The translations under genes were made by a program, and so were the position numbers. DNA of 64,000 nucleotides from CAVVST01 sp963750995 (GTDB lineage Bacteria > Acidobacteriota > Vicinamibacteria > Vicinamibacterales > UBA2999): contig CAVVST010000005.1 of NCBI GenBank assembly GCA_963750995.1, forward strand, positions 930,001 to 994,000. The letters are read 5' to 3'. Shown piece after piece: positions 54,211-63,821 of this stretch. Within the stretch, counting starts at the first letter, position 1. The number at the start of each line of letters is the position of its first letter. The notes under the pieces are model-generated. The model was not told the origin of the DNA. It was given only the letters and a program-made list of their open reading frames with translations, and did no database searches.

Positions 54211-54256
54211 CGCACCCCGTATAATAGTTGTACGTCAAACATTCAGACATACAACC
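54211..54256 (+). promoter_or_regulatory. Promoter-like box with inverted repeat
   Basis: A TATAAT hexamer lies just before gttgta...tacaac, an inverted repeat with a 17-base centre, ending before the small ORF at 54270. The patch is strikingly AT-rich for this DNA. It resembles a promoter with an operator of MarR/PadR type; a MarR gene lies 150 bases away on the other strand. No clear -35 box. Confidence 0.4.
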
Positions 54257-54269
54257 CAGGGTCAAGGAC

Positions 54270-54390
54270 GTGTTCGAAACGATTGCGTTCCTCAGTACGG
54301 TTGCTCTGGCGGTGACCTTTCATCCTTCTGTACCAGGCGGATCGACAGCCGCGGCGCGAGGAGGAGCGCGAGCGGGCCCCGTGCGGATGA
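54270..54390 (+). CDS. Possible small membrane protein (frameshifted)
   Basis: From GTG 54270 the frame reads FETIAFLSTVALAVTFH, a single membrane helix. One base shift at about 54325 gives LLYQADRQPRREEERERAPC then a stop, a charged cytoplasmic tail. The unshifted frame is Gly/Ala-rich and improbable. It follows a promoter-like element directly. Could be real, but rests on an assumed indel. Confidence 0.35.
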
Positions 54391-54401
54391 CGCTCGTTCG
54401 G

Positions 54402-54860
54402 CTACTCGGCGGCGAGCTCCGCGGCCAGCCTTCGCATCGTGTCGGAAGCGTGCCTGAGCTCGGATTTTGTCAGGCCTCCGACCACGCGTCGAACTGCTGA
54501 CTCAACCGTCCCGGTGCGGCGGCGGTTCACGACGCGCCCCCGTGACGTCAGCTCCAGGTGGAGCCGGCGCGTATCCTCGTCGCTTCGCCTGATCCCGATC
54601 AAGCCGAGTTCCTCGAGCTGATGCACGAACCCGGTCACGGTGCCCGGGTGCACGTGCAGCAGGTCGGCGAGGGCGCCCGGCGTCAGGCCCGGACGGATGC
54701 CAATGAAGCGCAGCGCGAGACGCTGCGGCGCGGTCAACCCCATGCGCGTCACCATTCGCTTCGAGACGCGCTGGAGCTCATGGTCGACCGACCACATCAG
54801 CCGGATGAATTCCAGCACGGGATCAACAGGGCGATTCGGCGCGGTCACATGGCGGGACAT
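54402..54860 (-). CDS. MarR-family transcriptional regulator
   Basis: 152 residues from ATG 54860. Winged helix-turn-helix: GLTAPQRLALRFIGIRPGLT, then GALADLLHVHPGTVTGFVHQ as the recognition helix and LEELGLIGIRRSDEDTRRLH as the wing with its DxRxxxLxLT pattern. A dimer that usually represses nearby genes until a phenolic or similar ligand binds. Its target may be the inverted repeat near 54230, but that is only a guess from distance. Confidence 0.9.
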   Translation of the reverse strand: MSRHVTAPNRPVDPVLEFIRLMWSVDHELQRVSKRMVTRMGLTAPQRLALRFIGIRPGLTPGALADLLHVHPGTVTGFVHQLEELGLIGIRRSDEDTRRLHLELTSRGRVVNRRRTGTVESAVRRVVGGLTKSELRHASDTMRRLAAELAAE

Positions 54861-54900
54861 GCGGGCAACGACCTCCCGCGGCGATTGTATCCGCGCCGCC

Positions 54901-55125
54901 TCACGCGCGCCGACGGTCTGGCACGAATAACAGCAGCGCTCCGCCGACGATGGCAATCACGCCCAGCACCGGGGGCACGGCGAAACCCTCGCGCTCCTCG
55001 GTCTGTACCTGCAGCGGACCGGCGTCGAGAACCGTGTCCCTGTCGGTCCAGAACACGCCGCCCCAGGCCAGTGCCGCAATACCCACGATCACGAGGACGA
55101 CACCAATGATGCGCTTTGCAGACAT
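54901..55125 (-). CDS. Small two-helix membrane protein, DUF3185-like
   Basis: 74 residues. RIIGVVLVIVGIAALAWGGV and PVLGVIAIVGGALLLFVPDR are two membrane helices flanking a short polar loop (DRDTVLDAGPLQVQTEER). The pattern resembles DUF3185-type small membrane proteins. Function unknown. ATG 55125; the gene ends 41 nt upstream of marR on the same strand and may be co-transcribed. Confidence 0.65.
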   Translation of the reverse strand: MSAKRIIGVVLVIVGIAALAWGGVFWTDRDTVLDAGPLQVQTEEREGFAVPPVLGVIAIVGGALLLFVPDRRRA

Positions 55126-55236
55126 GTACACCTCAGCGGCCCAGGCTGCAAGGGCTCTGCCGCTTCCTGCCAGCGGGTCTATAGGGTCTCCTGCTGCACA
55201 GAAGTTGCAAATCAGCGGTGGGTCACAGGAGGCAGT

Positions 55237-55344
55237 ATGGAAAGCCGCACGAAACTGCTGGGTCATCCCGTCTATCAGATGCTCGTCGATTATCGGATGC
55301 TCGTCGATGCGCCGAGCTCGCTGAAAAATCGCCGCGCAGCGTAA
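55237..55344 (+). pseudogene. DUF2231 N-terminal remnant
   Basis: 35 codons with a good site (caggaggcagt) before ATG 55237. ESRTKLLGHPVYQML matches the N-terminus of DUF2231 membrane proteins (typically RxxLLGHPIHQMLI), but then the frame runs into a duplication of gatgctcgtcgattatcg (55278 and 55296) and stops. The membrane helices are missing. Best read as a truncated gene left in front of the glycosidase. Confidence 0.55.
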
Positions 55345-55350
55345 CCGCCC

Positions 55351-57576
55351 GTGGCGCGCGCGCTGATCCGGCCGGATACGCTGTGCGCCTGGAGGGGCCC
55401 GTCCCTGCTGGTGTTGAACACCCGGGGGGAATGCGGCACCGGCCAGGCGCTGTCGGGCTATTACTTTCGCGAAGCGCGCTTCCTCAGCGCCTGCCGCCTC
55501 GAGATCAATGGAACGCAGCCGTGGCTGTGCGAGGTGGCCGCCGTCGATCCCGAGGTTCTTGAATTCTCGTACGTCTTCCCCGAGGTCGCGCAGTACGGCG
55601 GGGGCGGCAGCGGCCAGGCGGGGGACGACGAGCCCAGGGACCAGCGCGGCCTGCCGCAACGCGGCCTCAATATTCAGCTCAGGTATCGGGTGCGCGTCGC
55701 GTCACTCGAGATCGGCGCGTCAATCCTCAACTCGTCACGCGAAACGCTCGACTGTGAAGTCGGGTGGTACGTCGACGCGGACTTTGCTGACATCCAGGAA
55801 GCGCAAGCAGCCAAACGCCAGCAGCAGGCCGACGTACAGGTCCATCTCAACGGCCGGGCCATCACATTCCAATACGTTCACAACCGCCTGCCGTATCGCT
55901 CCGGGATCACGTTCTCATCGGACGTCGCATGGCACATCCGGAATCAGATGGCGTCAACGCGTGTGAGACTCGCTCCCCATGAACACCAGCATCTGACGGT
56001 AACGGTTCGACCCGACGATGCCGAGGGTGTTCCGGACGATGCGGCGGCTCAAGAACGGGAACAACTGGTTGACGACTGGCGGCGCCTAGCGACGACGATT
56101 GCCACGCCGCAGAACACGCTGTGTGAAGCAATCGTCGCCAGTAGCGTCCGCGATATCGCGTCGTTTGCCCTGCTGGAAGGGCCACGCGACGAGTGGCTCG
56201 CGCTTCAGGCCGGGGTTCCGCTCTATCCCGCGTTCTTCGGACGAGACGCCGTCACCGCCGGGTGGCAATCGGCGCTGATCGACCAGGGGGGTTGCCTCGA
56301 CGCGGCGCTGACGAAGCTCGCGCGCCGCCAGAGTTCACGGTTCGACGACTGGCGCGATGAGGAGCCGGGGCGCATCCCTTACCAGATGCGCCGGGGTCCG
56401 CTCGCCATCCTCGACATCAATCCGTATTCGGCGTACTACGCGGATTATGCCAGCCCGCTGATGTTCGTGATTTCCCTCGCGAATCTATACGCGTGGACCG
56501 GCGACCCTGAGTGCCTGCGCCGGCACTGGGACACCGCGCGGCGCATCCTCGACTGGGCGCACGACCGTGGTGATCAGGACCGCGACGGCTACCTGGAGTA
56601 CCAGACTCGATCGCCGGCGGGGACGAAAAACCAGGGATGGAAGGACAGCGGCGATGCCGTCATCTACGAAGACGGAGCTCCGGTACCGTCCCCGATAGCG
56701 ACCTGCGAACTGCAGGGTTACTGGTATGCGGCACAGCAGCTCATGGGACTTCTGAGCTGGATGCAGGGACAGAGCGCCGATGCTCGCGCGCACTTCCAGG
56801 CGGCGTCGGAGCTGAAGACACGCTTCAACCGCGACTGGTGGCTCGAGGAAGACGACTGCTTCGCGCTGGCGATGGACCCGCAGAAGAGGCTCGTGCGCGC
56901 GGCATCGTCCAATGTCGGCCATTGCCTCGCGTCGGGCATCATCGACGCGGATCATGTGCCGCCGGTTGTCGGCCGCCTCTTTGCGCCGGACATGTTCAGC
57001 GGATGGGGCGTCAGGACACTGTCGGCCGACCATGCCTACTACAACCCGGTCAGCTACCATCGTGGAACGGTGTGGGCCGTCGAACAGGCGACGATCCTGT
57101 TTGGCCTGCGCCGCTTCGGCTTCGACGCGCGGGCACACGACCTCGCCCGCGCGCTGTTCGACCTCGCGCAGCTGTACCCCCACTATCGCATCCCGGAATG
57201 CGTCGGCGGCTATTCGCGGGCCGAGCGCGCCACTCCGGGGGCGTATCCACAGGCGAACGCCCCACAGCTCTGGAACGCGACGGCATTTCCGCTGATCGTC
57301 CAGAGCCTGCTCGGCGTGATTCCGCTGGCGCGTTACGAGCTGCTGCTGATCGACCCCGTGCTTCCCGCCTGGCTGCCTGAGATCGTAGTGCGCGGGCTGC
57401 GGGTCGGCGACGCCAGCCTCACGCTACGATGCTGGCGCACTTTGGACGGGCGTACCGACTTCGAGGTTCTGCACAAGCACGGAACGCTTCGCATTGTCCG
57501 GCAGCCTCCTCCCGAGTCGCTGACCGCCGGCGTCGGTGATCGGCTGCACGCGTTGCTCGAGACCCTGATGCGGTAA
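55351..57576 (+). CDS. Glycogen-debranching-type amylo-alpha-1,6-glucosidase
   Basis: 741 residues from GTG 55351. The N-terminal domain (residues 1-240, SGYYFREARFLSACRLEING) is the GDE_N_bis beta-sandwich. The (alpha/alpha)6 catalytic domain follows with YPAFFGRDAVTAGWQSALID, RGDQDRDGYLEYQTRSPAG, KNQGWKDSGDAVIYEDGAPV and YYNPVSYHRGTVWAVEQATI. It would hydrolyse alpha-1,6 branches or related alpha-glucosides in the cytoplasm; no signal peptide. It follows a DUF2231 remnant and precedes an SDR gene by 17 nt. Confidence 0.9.
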   Translation: MARALIRPDTLCAWRGPSLLVLNTRGECGTGQALSGYYFREARFLSACRLEINGTQPWLCEVAAVDPEVLEFSYVFPEVAQYGGGGSGQAGDDEPRDQRGLPQRGLNIQLRYRVRVASLEIGASILNSSRETLDCEVGWYVDADFADIQEAQAAKRQQQADVQVHLNGRAITFQYVHNRLPYRSGITFSSDVAWHIRNQMASTRVRLAPHEHQHLTVTVRPDDAEGVPDDAAAQEREQLVDDWRRLATTIATPQNTLCEAIVASSVRDIASFALLEGPRDEWLALQAGVPLYPAFFGRDAVTAGWQSALIDQGGCLDAALTKLARRQSSRFDDWRDEEPGRIPYQMRRGPLAILDINPYSAYYADYASPLMFVISLANLYAWTGDPECLRRHWDTARRILDWAHDRGDQDRDGYLEYQTRSPAGTKNQGWKDSGDAVIYEDGAPVPSPIATCELQGYWYAAQQLMGLLSWMQGQSADARAHFQAASELKTRFNRDWWLEEDDCFALAMDPQKRLVRAASSNVGHCLASGIIDADHVPPVVGRLFAPDMFSGWGVRTLSADHAYYNPVSYHRGTVWAVEQATILFGLRRFGFDARAHDLARALFDLAQLYPHYRIPECVGGYSRAERATPGAYPQANAPQLWNATAFPLIVQSLLGVIPLARYELLLIDPVLPAWLPEIVVRGLRVGDASLTLRCWRTLDGRTDFEVLHKHGTLRIVRQPPPESLTAGVGDRLHALLETLMR

Positions 57577-57593
57577 GCATTGAAAGGCCAATC

Positions 57594-58610
57594 ATGAAGC
57601 TCGCACTCAAGCCCATCTCTGATCAGGTTATGGTCATCACCGGCGCCTCGAGTGGCATCGGCCTCGTCACGGCACAGCATGCCGCGCGCGCCGGCGCACG
57701 CGTGGTGCTGGCGGCGCGGAATGAAGCAGACCTCCGGCAGGCGGTTGATGACATCCGCGGCACCGGCGGGCGGGCGATCTATGTAGTGGCCGATGTCGCC
57801 GACTCCGGCCAGGTCGCGTCGATCGCGGCCGCGGCGCTGGGTGAATTCGGCGGCATCGACACGTGGGTGAACAACGCCGCCGTGTCGATGTACGGCCTGC
57901 TCATGGAACTGTCCATCGATGAAATGCGGCGGCAGTTCGATGTGAATTACTGGGGGCAGGTTTACGGCTGCCGCGCCGCGGTTCCCCACCTGCGCCGTGG
58001 TGGCGGCGCGATCATCAACGTCGGCAGCGCCCTGTGCGACCGGGCGATTCCTCTGCAGGGCAACTACTGCGCCGCCAAGCACGCGCTCCGCGGATTCACC
58101 GACACGCTGCGGATGGAGCTCGAGGCCGAAGGGGCGCCGATCGCCGTGACACTGGTCAAGCCCGCCAGCATCGCTACGCCCTTCTTCGAGAAGGCGCGCA
58201 CCCGTCTCGACGTCGAACCGCAGCCGGTGCCCCCGGTGTACGCGCCCGACCTTGTCGCCGACGCCATTCTTCGATGCGCTGTACAGCCGACTCGCGACGT
58301 CGTCGTCGGCGGTGCGGGCACGCTCCTGTCGGCGGCCAACGTGGCACCCCGCCTCGCCGATCGGTACATGGAAAGCCGGCTCTTCGAGGCGCAGCAGACC
58401 GATATTCCCGTGCGCGACGGCCGCCCGGACAACCTGTTTACGCCTGTCGAACACGACGGAGGTCAGCGCGGGCGAACGTGGCAGGGGCGTACGAAGAGCA
58501 CGAGCGCCTACACAGCCGCGGCGCTCAGGCCCCGGCTCGCCGCGGCGACGCTCGTCGGACTGGGCGTACTCATGGCAGCAACATCGCTATGGCTGCCGCC
58601 GCGGCGCTGA
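57594..58610 (+). CDS. Short-chain dehydrogenase/reductase with C-terminal hydrophobic segment
   Basis: 338 residues. Classical SDR: TGASSGIGLVTAQHAARAGA (NAD(P)-binding), ADVADSGQVASI, NNAAVSMYG and the catalytic YCAAK in GNYCAAKHALRGF, with Ser in INVGSALCD. An Arg in AARNE after the second strand suggests NADP(H). Residues 312-334 (AAATLVGLGVLMAATSLWL) could be a membrane tail. Starts 17 nt after the glycosidase. Its 3' end overlaps the convergent cbiB by 41 bases. Confidence 0.88.
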   Translation: MKLALKPISDQVMVITGASSGIGLVTAQHAARAGARVVLAARNEADLRQAVDDIRGTGGRAIYVVADVADSGQVASIAAAALGEFGGIDTWVNNAAVSMYGLLMELSIDEMRRQFDVNYWGQVYGCRAAVPHLRRGGGAIINVGSALCDRAIPLQGNYCAAKHALRGFTDTLRMELEAEGAPIAVTLVKPASIATPFFEKARTRLDVEPQPVPPVYAPDLVADAILRCAVQPTRDVVVGGAGTLLSAANVAPRLADRYMESRLFEAQQTDIPVRDGRPDNLFTPVEHDGGQRGRTWQGRTKSTSAYTAAALRPRLAAATLVGLGVLMAATSLWLPPRR

Positions 58611-59556
58611 TGCCTGAGATGGCGACGAGCCGGCTTGCCGTGCGGTAATCGTCCGCCGTCTCGAGCGGCGGATCGGCGGGATCGCCCAGCCATCGATCGG
58701 TCACGAGCCGGGCGTTGAGCCAGATCGGACCGACGAGCCGGCGGCCGATCCCTCCGGCAACCGCGGCTTCGCTCCAGCCGGCGTTCGGTCCTGGCAGCAG
58801 TGCGTGCTGCTCCATGCCGACGCGCAGCGCCTTGCGCCCTGAACAGCGCGGCAACAGCGCCGCGACGGCGGCCACGAGTAACCACGTCAGCCGTGCCGGC
58901 ACGAAGTTCATCGCGTCGTCCAGCCTGGCCCCGCACCATCCGAATTTGAGGTAGCGCGGAGATCGGTAGCCGACCATCGAATCCATCGTGCTGACGATCT
59001 TGAACAGCGTGAGCGCCGGCAAGCCGCCGATGACGTACCAGAAAAGCGCGCTCGTGAACCCGTCTGTCAGGTTCTCGCTCAGGCTCTCAACGGCGGCGCG
59101 GCGGCATGCGGCGCCGTCCATCGGATCGGTGTCGCGGCCGACCAGCTTCGACACGTTCCTGCGCGCCTCGTCGAGCGCGCCGGCGGCAACCGCACGCTCG
59201 ATGTCGCCCCCGTGGCGCAGCAGATCGCCCAGCGCGAGAAAGCTGTAAAGCACGAACACGTGCGCCGCCCATCCGGCCCACGATGCAAACGCGGACAGCG
59301 TGATGACGAGGCCCGACACGCCGGCAGCCCAGATGACGGCAAGCAGCAGAAACAGCGCGATGCCGCCGCCATAGCCGTCGGCACCCGCCCGCCGCAGGCC
59401 GTCTTCAATTGCACGCAGCGAGCGTCCGATCAGGCGGACGGGATGGAACGAGTACTCCGGATCACCGATCGCAAAATCGATGGCGACGGCGATGCCGAGT
59501 GCAAGCGGGTGCGGCGCCAGCGGCCAGTCTATGGCGACCGCCACTTGTCTGCCCAT
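58570..59556 (-). CDS. cbiB: Adenosylcobinamide-phosphate synthase CbiB
   Basis: About 328 residues from ATG 59556 (GTG 59544 also possible), overlapping the cbiZ end. Membrane protein that attaches aminopropanol (or its phosphate) to adenosylcobyric acid. HPLALGIAVAIDFAIGDPEY and FHPVRLIGRSL match the family start, and RRAAVESLSENLTDGFTSAL and TMDSMVGYRSPRYLKFGWCG are the diagnostic motifs. Fits directly after CbiZ, whose product is its substrate. Confidence 0.93.
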   Translation of the reverse strand: MGRQVAVAIDWPLAPHPLALGIAVAIDFAIGDPEYSFHPVRLIGRSLRAIEDGLRRAGADGYGGGIALFLLLAVIWAAGVSGLVITLSAFASWAGWAAHVFVLYSFLALGDLLRHGGDIERAVAAGALDEARRNVSKLVGRDTDPMDGAACRRAAVESLSENLTDGFTSALFWYVIGGLPALTLFKIVSTMDSMVGYRSPRYLKFGWCGARLDDAMNFVPARLTWLLVAAVAALLPRCSGRKALRVGMEQHALLPGPNAGWSEAAVAGGIGRRLVGPIWLNARLVTDRWLGDPADPPLETADDYRTASRLVAISGISAAAAAIAMLLP

Positions 59557-60669
59557 CCGAGGGCGAGCGCAGCCAGTACCAGCGACTTCGGATCGTCTTT
59601 CGCCTGCCGATGGAGTGCGGCACGGTAGGCAGGCCACGAATCAGGCCGGCCCGCCGCGTTGGCGGCAAGCACGGCGGCATGCTGCACGGTCGCCTCCCAT
59701 TGCACGGACGCCGGAACGGCGCCATGCCGCACCCGGTCCATCACCGCCGCAAACGCGTGCGCGGCGGCGCCGACCAGCGGTTCGTACATCAGCGCCTTGA
59801 TGTTCTTGCGGAGCAGCTCGAGCCGCGGCGGATCGAGCAAGGACGCGATGTCCTCGATGAATGTCGCTTCCTTGATGCCGTAGCGGCCGAGCGCATGGAA
59901 CACGCCGCGGGTATAGCTTGGCTCGAGGCCGTTCTGCCACCGCAGCGCCTCCTGCGTCGCCTGCCTGACGGACCGGCCGATCAATTCCCCGAGCTTGACG
60001 TGCGGACTGGTAGAAGTTCGCACGCCGACGCTGCCCGCCGGCGCCGCGATACAGAACTGGTCCGTCCCGGTACCTGTTGCCAGGTCCATCGACTGCCGGC
60101 TCGGCACGGCAAGCCGCTGCAGGGCGGCGCTCTTTCCCTCGGTGATCGTCATCGCCGCGCGCGTGAGCGCGCCGGGCGTGAGCGGGCGCGTGACCAGCAC
60201 GATCGTGTTGATCGTGCCTGCGTGCACGGGGACCTTCTGCATTCCGGCGTCGGTCTCGCGCCAATTGGCGGGATCGCCCGCGCACGTCGCATTCCCCTCG
60301 ACGCCCGCGGTGACGACGGCGATGACCTCGACTTCGTCGTCTGTGTCGGCCGCGACGGCGGCGTAGTTCATGTTGGCGGCGGTGCCCATCAGCACCGTCG
60401 ACTCGGCAGGCACGCCGACATCGGCACAGATCCGGTCGTGATAACCAACGTATCCAAGCTCGACGAATCAGCTGGTGGAGGTCGAGATGGCCGGCGCCTT
60501 CGCAGCTCTGGTGATTCAACAGGAAGCGCACGTGATCCGTTTGACCGCCGTTGACGACGGAGGTCGAGAGCACCTGGTGCGGCAGGGCCAGTTCGGCGAG
60601 AAGATACCGGCCGCTGCGCTTCAGTGTGAATTCCCGCCGTTCGAGTAGTGTGTCCCAGGTCATGTCCAT
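59529..60669 (-). CDS. cbiZ: Adenosylcobinamide amidohydrolase CbiZ (frameshifted)
   Basis: Salvage enzyme that removes aminopropanol from adenosylcobinamide to give adenosylcobyric acid. The N-terminal frame (LAELALPHQVLSTSVVNGGQ, FLLNHQSCEGAGHLDLHQLI) changes near 60460, where one extra base separates it from ELGYVGYHDRICADVGVPAE. The core holds TVLMGTAANMNYAAVA, WRETDAGMQKVPVHAGTINT, TITEGKSAALQRLAV and LATGTGTDQFCIAAP. Joined length about 380 residues. ATG 60669 abuts the cobQ stop with no gap. Its presence shows cobinamide scavenging. Confidence 0.88.
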
Positions 60670-62079
60670 TCAAACCGCCAGCAGTCGTTCCAGTGCCCGC
60701 CCATGCTGTTCCAGCCAGCCAGCCAGGCGTTCGTAATGATCGCGCTTGGGTACCAGTGACGCGATCGGGACACCGAACACTTCGGCGCAGACGTCGGGAT
60801 TCTCGAGCGCGCCGTGAAGATAGGTGCCGATCGCGCCAGGCAGGCACGCACCGTCGCCCGTGCGATCCTCGAAGCGCGCGAACGGCTGCGGCGCGGACCC
60901 TTCGAACGACGTCTCACCCATGTGAATCTCGTAGCCGGTGAACCGCGTGCCACCCCTCGTAGTCGCCGCCTTGACCTCCGTGCGCTTGTCGGGCCGCATT
61001 ACGGTGACGACCGGCAGCAACCCGAGACCGGTCGCTGATCCGCCTCCCTCGACGCCCAACGGATCGTCGATGCGGCGCCCCATCATCTGATACCCGCCGC
61101 AGATGCCGAGGACCGTGGCGCCACGGCGGCGCTGCCCGAGAATCCACGCCGAGAGTCCGGTCGAATGCAGCCACTTGAGATCGCCAATCGAGTTCTTCGT
61201 GCCCGGCAGCACGACGAAATCAAAATCGCCAGCGGGCGGAGCCTGAATCCAGTCCGCCCACGTCAGCAGCCGGAAGTCGGTCGCATTCGACATGCACGGC
61301 AGCCGGACGATGGCGATGCGGGCGCCGGCCGGCGCCAGCGCCCGCGCCGCGGTCTGGAGCGCGAGGCTGTCTTCAGCGTCGATCGTGATGTCAGCGGCGT
61401 ACGGAAAAATGCCGAAACAGTGCGATCCGGTCCGCGCCTCGAGCGTGCGGGCGCCCTCCTCGAACAGCGAGACGTCGCCCCTGAACTTGTTGACCGCAAA
61501 TCCCCGCAGCAGGCCGCGCTCCTCCGGCGTGAGCAGGCCGATCGTGCCGAGGATGGACGCGAACACGCCGCCGCGTTCGATATCAGCGACCAGCATCCAG
61601 GGAGCGCGCAGGCGCACCACGAGATCCAGGTTCACGAGATCCGTCGCCCTGAGGTTCAGCTCGCTCACGCTGCCGGCACCCTCGATCACGACGACGTCGA
61701 AACGGCGCGCGAGGTCTTCGTAAGCGGCCCGCACATGCCGGCGCAACTCGGGGACGTGCTCGTAGTAGGCGCGCGGCGGCAGCGTCTTCCAGACCCGGCC
61801 GTTCACGACCACCTGGCTCGAACCGGCGCCGTTGGGTTTGAGCAGGATCGGATTCATCGCCGGCTCGGGTTCGAGCCCGCAGGCTTCCGCCTGCACGACC
61901 TGGGCGCGGCCGATCTCCCCGCCCTGGCGGCACGGATAGGAATTGTTCGACATGTTCTGCGCCTTGAACGGCGCGACCGCCACCCCGCGCCGCCGGAGCC
62001 ACGCGCAGACCGCCGTCGCCATCCAGCTCTTGCCGGCGTTCGACGAGGTCCCGCCGATGAACAGCGGCTTCGCCGGCAC
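60670..62079 (-). CDS. cobQ: Cobyric acid synthase CobQ/CbiP
   Basis: 469 residues from GTG 62079, which overlaps the btuC TAG (TAGTG). ATP- and glutamine-dependent amidation of adenosylcobyrinic diamide side chains. The N-terminal P-loop is LFIGGTSSNAGKSWMATAV, with FKAQNMSNNSYPCRQGGEIG. The glutamine amidotransferase domain has GATVLGICGGYQMMGRRIDD with the nucleophilic Cys, and GTYLHGALENPDV with the catalytic His. Intact. Fits between transport genes and salvage enzymes. Confidence 0.94.
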   Translation of the reverse strand: MPAKPLFIGGTSSNAGKSWMATAVCAWLRRRGVAVAPFKAQNMSNNSYPCRQGGEIGRAQVVQAEACGLEPEPAMNPILLKPNGAGSSQVVVNGRVWKTLPPRAYYEHVPELRRHVRAAYEDLARRFDVVVIEGAGSVSELNLRATDLVNLDLVVRLRAPWMLVADIERGGVFASILGTIGLLTPEERGLLRGFAVNKFRGDVSLFEEGARTLEARTGSHCFGIFPYAADITIDAEDSLALQTAARALAPAGARIAIVRLPCMSNATDFRLLTWADWIQAPPAGDFDFVVLPGTKNSIGDLKWLHSTGLSAWILGQRRRGATVLGICGGYQMMGRRIDDPLGVEGGGSATGLGLLPVVTVMRPDKRTEVKAATTRGGTRFTGYEIHMGETSFEGSAPQPFARFEDRTGDGACLPGAIGTYLHGALENPDVCAEVFGVPIASLVPKRDHYERLAGWLEQHGRALERLLAV

Positions 62080-63053
62080 TATGCGCGCCTCCGAGCGAGC
62101 CAGATCAAGTAGGGACCTCCGACGCACGCGGTAATCGCGCCGGCCGGCACTTCCGCCGGCGCCAGGACAACGCGGCCGAGCGCGTCGCACGATGCGAGCA
62201 TCACGCCGCCGAGAAAAAAAGCGCACGGCATGAGCACACGGCCGTCGGCGGTCACGCGGGCGCGCACCAGGTGCGGCACCACCAGGCCGATGAACCCGAT
62301 CGGGCCAGTCACCGCGACAGTGACAGCAGCCAGCACTGAGCCCGAAAGGTAACCGAAGCGCATCAGGCGCCGCACGTCGGTGCCCCGCGTCGCGGCCCAC
62401 TGATCGCCCATCGCCACGAGGTTCCAGGCCCGCGCCTGCCGGACGATCAGGATGGCCAGCAGCGAAACGACTCCCATGAACACAGTCAGCGGACGGTAAT
62501 CAATCGCGTCCAGGCTGCCGATCAGCCACCGGGCAATCGCGAACGAGGCCGACATGCCGGACAGTCCGTAGACCAGCAGAATCAGCGCTGAACATACGCT
62601 GTTGATCGCGACGCCGGCGAGCAGTAATCCGAACGGCGAGATCTCGTGCTCGCGCACCGATGTGCCGAGCACGAAGAACAGCACGCACGCGGCGCCGGCG
62701 ATGGCGGCCACCCAGACGGCAGACACCCCGGCGACGGCGTCCCATCCGGCCGCAATCGCAATCACGGCGCCCAGCGATGCGCCGGTGGACACGCCCAGCG
62801 TGTACGGCGTCGCCAGCGCATCGCGCAGCATCGCCTGGAAGACACACCCGCCGAGCGCCAGCGCCGCGCCCGCGAACAGCCCGAGCAGCGTGCGCGAGAG
62901 GCGCAGCTGCACCAGGATCGACCAGTCGGGCGCCTCGCGCGCGAGGACGCGCGACAGATCGAGCGGCGACGGTCCGGCAAACGGCAGCAGCACGGCTGCC
63001 GCGACGAACGCCGCCGCCGACAGCCACACCCATCGTCGTGTGCGTCTATCCAT
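62079..63053 (-). CDS. btuC: Vitamin B12 ABC importer permease BtuC
   Basis: 324-residue FecCD-family permease with about ten helices. RLSRTLLGLFAGAALALGGC is the family's first signature, and TGPIGFIGLVVPHLVRARV carries the conserved G-F-x-GL-x-PH motif that contacts the ATPase. Overlaps the ATPase gene end by 8 nt. Family members also carry heme or siderophores, but cobQ, cbiZ and cbiB next to it favour corrinoids. Confidence 0.9.
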   Translation of the reverse strand: MDRRTRRWVWLSAAAFVAAAVLLPFAGPSPLDLSRVLAREAPDWSILVQLRLSRTLLGLFAGAALALGGCVFQAMLRDALATPYTLGVSTGASLGAVIAIAAGWDAVAGVSAVWVAAIAGAACVLFFVLGTSVREHEISPFGLLLAGVAINSVCSALILLVYGLSGMSASFAIARWLIGSLDAIDYRPLTVFMGVVSLLAILIVRQARAWNLVAMGDQWAATRGTDVRRLMRFGYLSGSVLAAVTVAVTGPIGFIGLVVPHLVRARVTADGRVLMPCAFFLGGVMLASCDALGRVVLAPAEVPAGAITACVGGPYLIWLARRRA

Positions 63054-63818
63054 GCGCGGTCAGCGGTAGCAGATGCGCGCGCGCCCGTCGGATGTGACCA
63101 CCCGCTCGAGCCGCGTCGAGAAATACGGCAGCCAGTCGGTCCGCCTCGGCCGCATCGGCCATGGGCAGGTCGCACACGATGGTGCGGCCGCTGAGGACAA
63201 TCAGCCGCGAGCAGAATTCGAGCGCGAGGTTCAGGTCGTGCGAGACGGCCATGCACAGGACGCCGGCCGCGGCCTGTCGCTGCAGCAGCTCGAAGCAGTT
63301 CAGCTGCTGATCGATGTCGAGAAACGCGGCCGGCTCGTCGAGCAGCATCACCCGCGGTTGCTGCGCCAGGCAGGCGGCCAGGAAGACGCGCTGGCGTTCC
63401 CCCCGCTCAGTGTCGTCACGCGGCGATCGCGGAACGCGATGCAGCCGCACTCCGCCATCGCCGCATCCACCGCCTGCCGATCGTCGTCGGATTCGAACCA
63501 TCGATCTGCGTGCGGGTACCGGCCCATCATCACCAGTTGCTCGACCGATAGCGGGCCGTGCACGTGAACCGCCTGAGGGAGGTGAGCGATGGTGCGCGCC
63601 CGATCACGAGCCGTCCACTGTGGCAGCGGACGTCCGTCGAGCATGATGCTGCCCTCGGCAGGGGCGCGTAGTCCCGCGACGAGGTCCATCAGCGTGCTCT
63701 TGCCCGCGCCGTTTCGTCCCATCAGGGCAATGAACTCGCCCGGCTCGGCCGCGAACGTGACGCGCTCGACAATCGGCGTGGCGCCCACCCGCCATCCGGC
63801 GTTACGGACACTCAGCAC
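63046..63818 (-). CDS. btuD: Vitamin B12 ABC importer ATPase BtuD (frameshifted)
   Basis: About 257 residues from GTG 63818. Walker A MGRNGAGKSTLMDLVAGLRA, Q-loop AHLPQAVHVHGPL, signature TLSGG, Walker B RVMLLDEPAAFLDIDQQ and the switch SHDLNLALEF. The frame breaks in a run of six C at 63399-63404; adding one base restores LSGGERQRVFLAACLAQQ, so the gene is probably intact in the organism. Pairs with btuC and the btuF end. Confidence 0.9.
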
Positions 63819-63821
63819 GCG

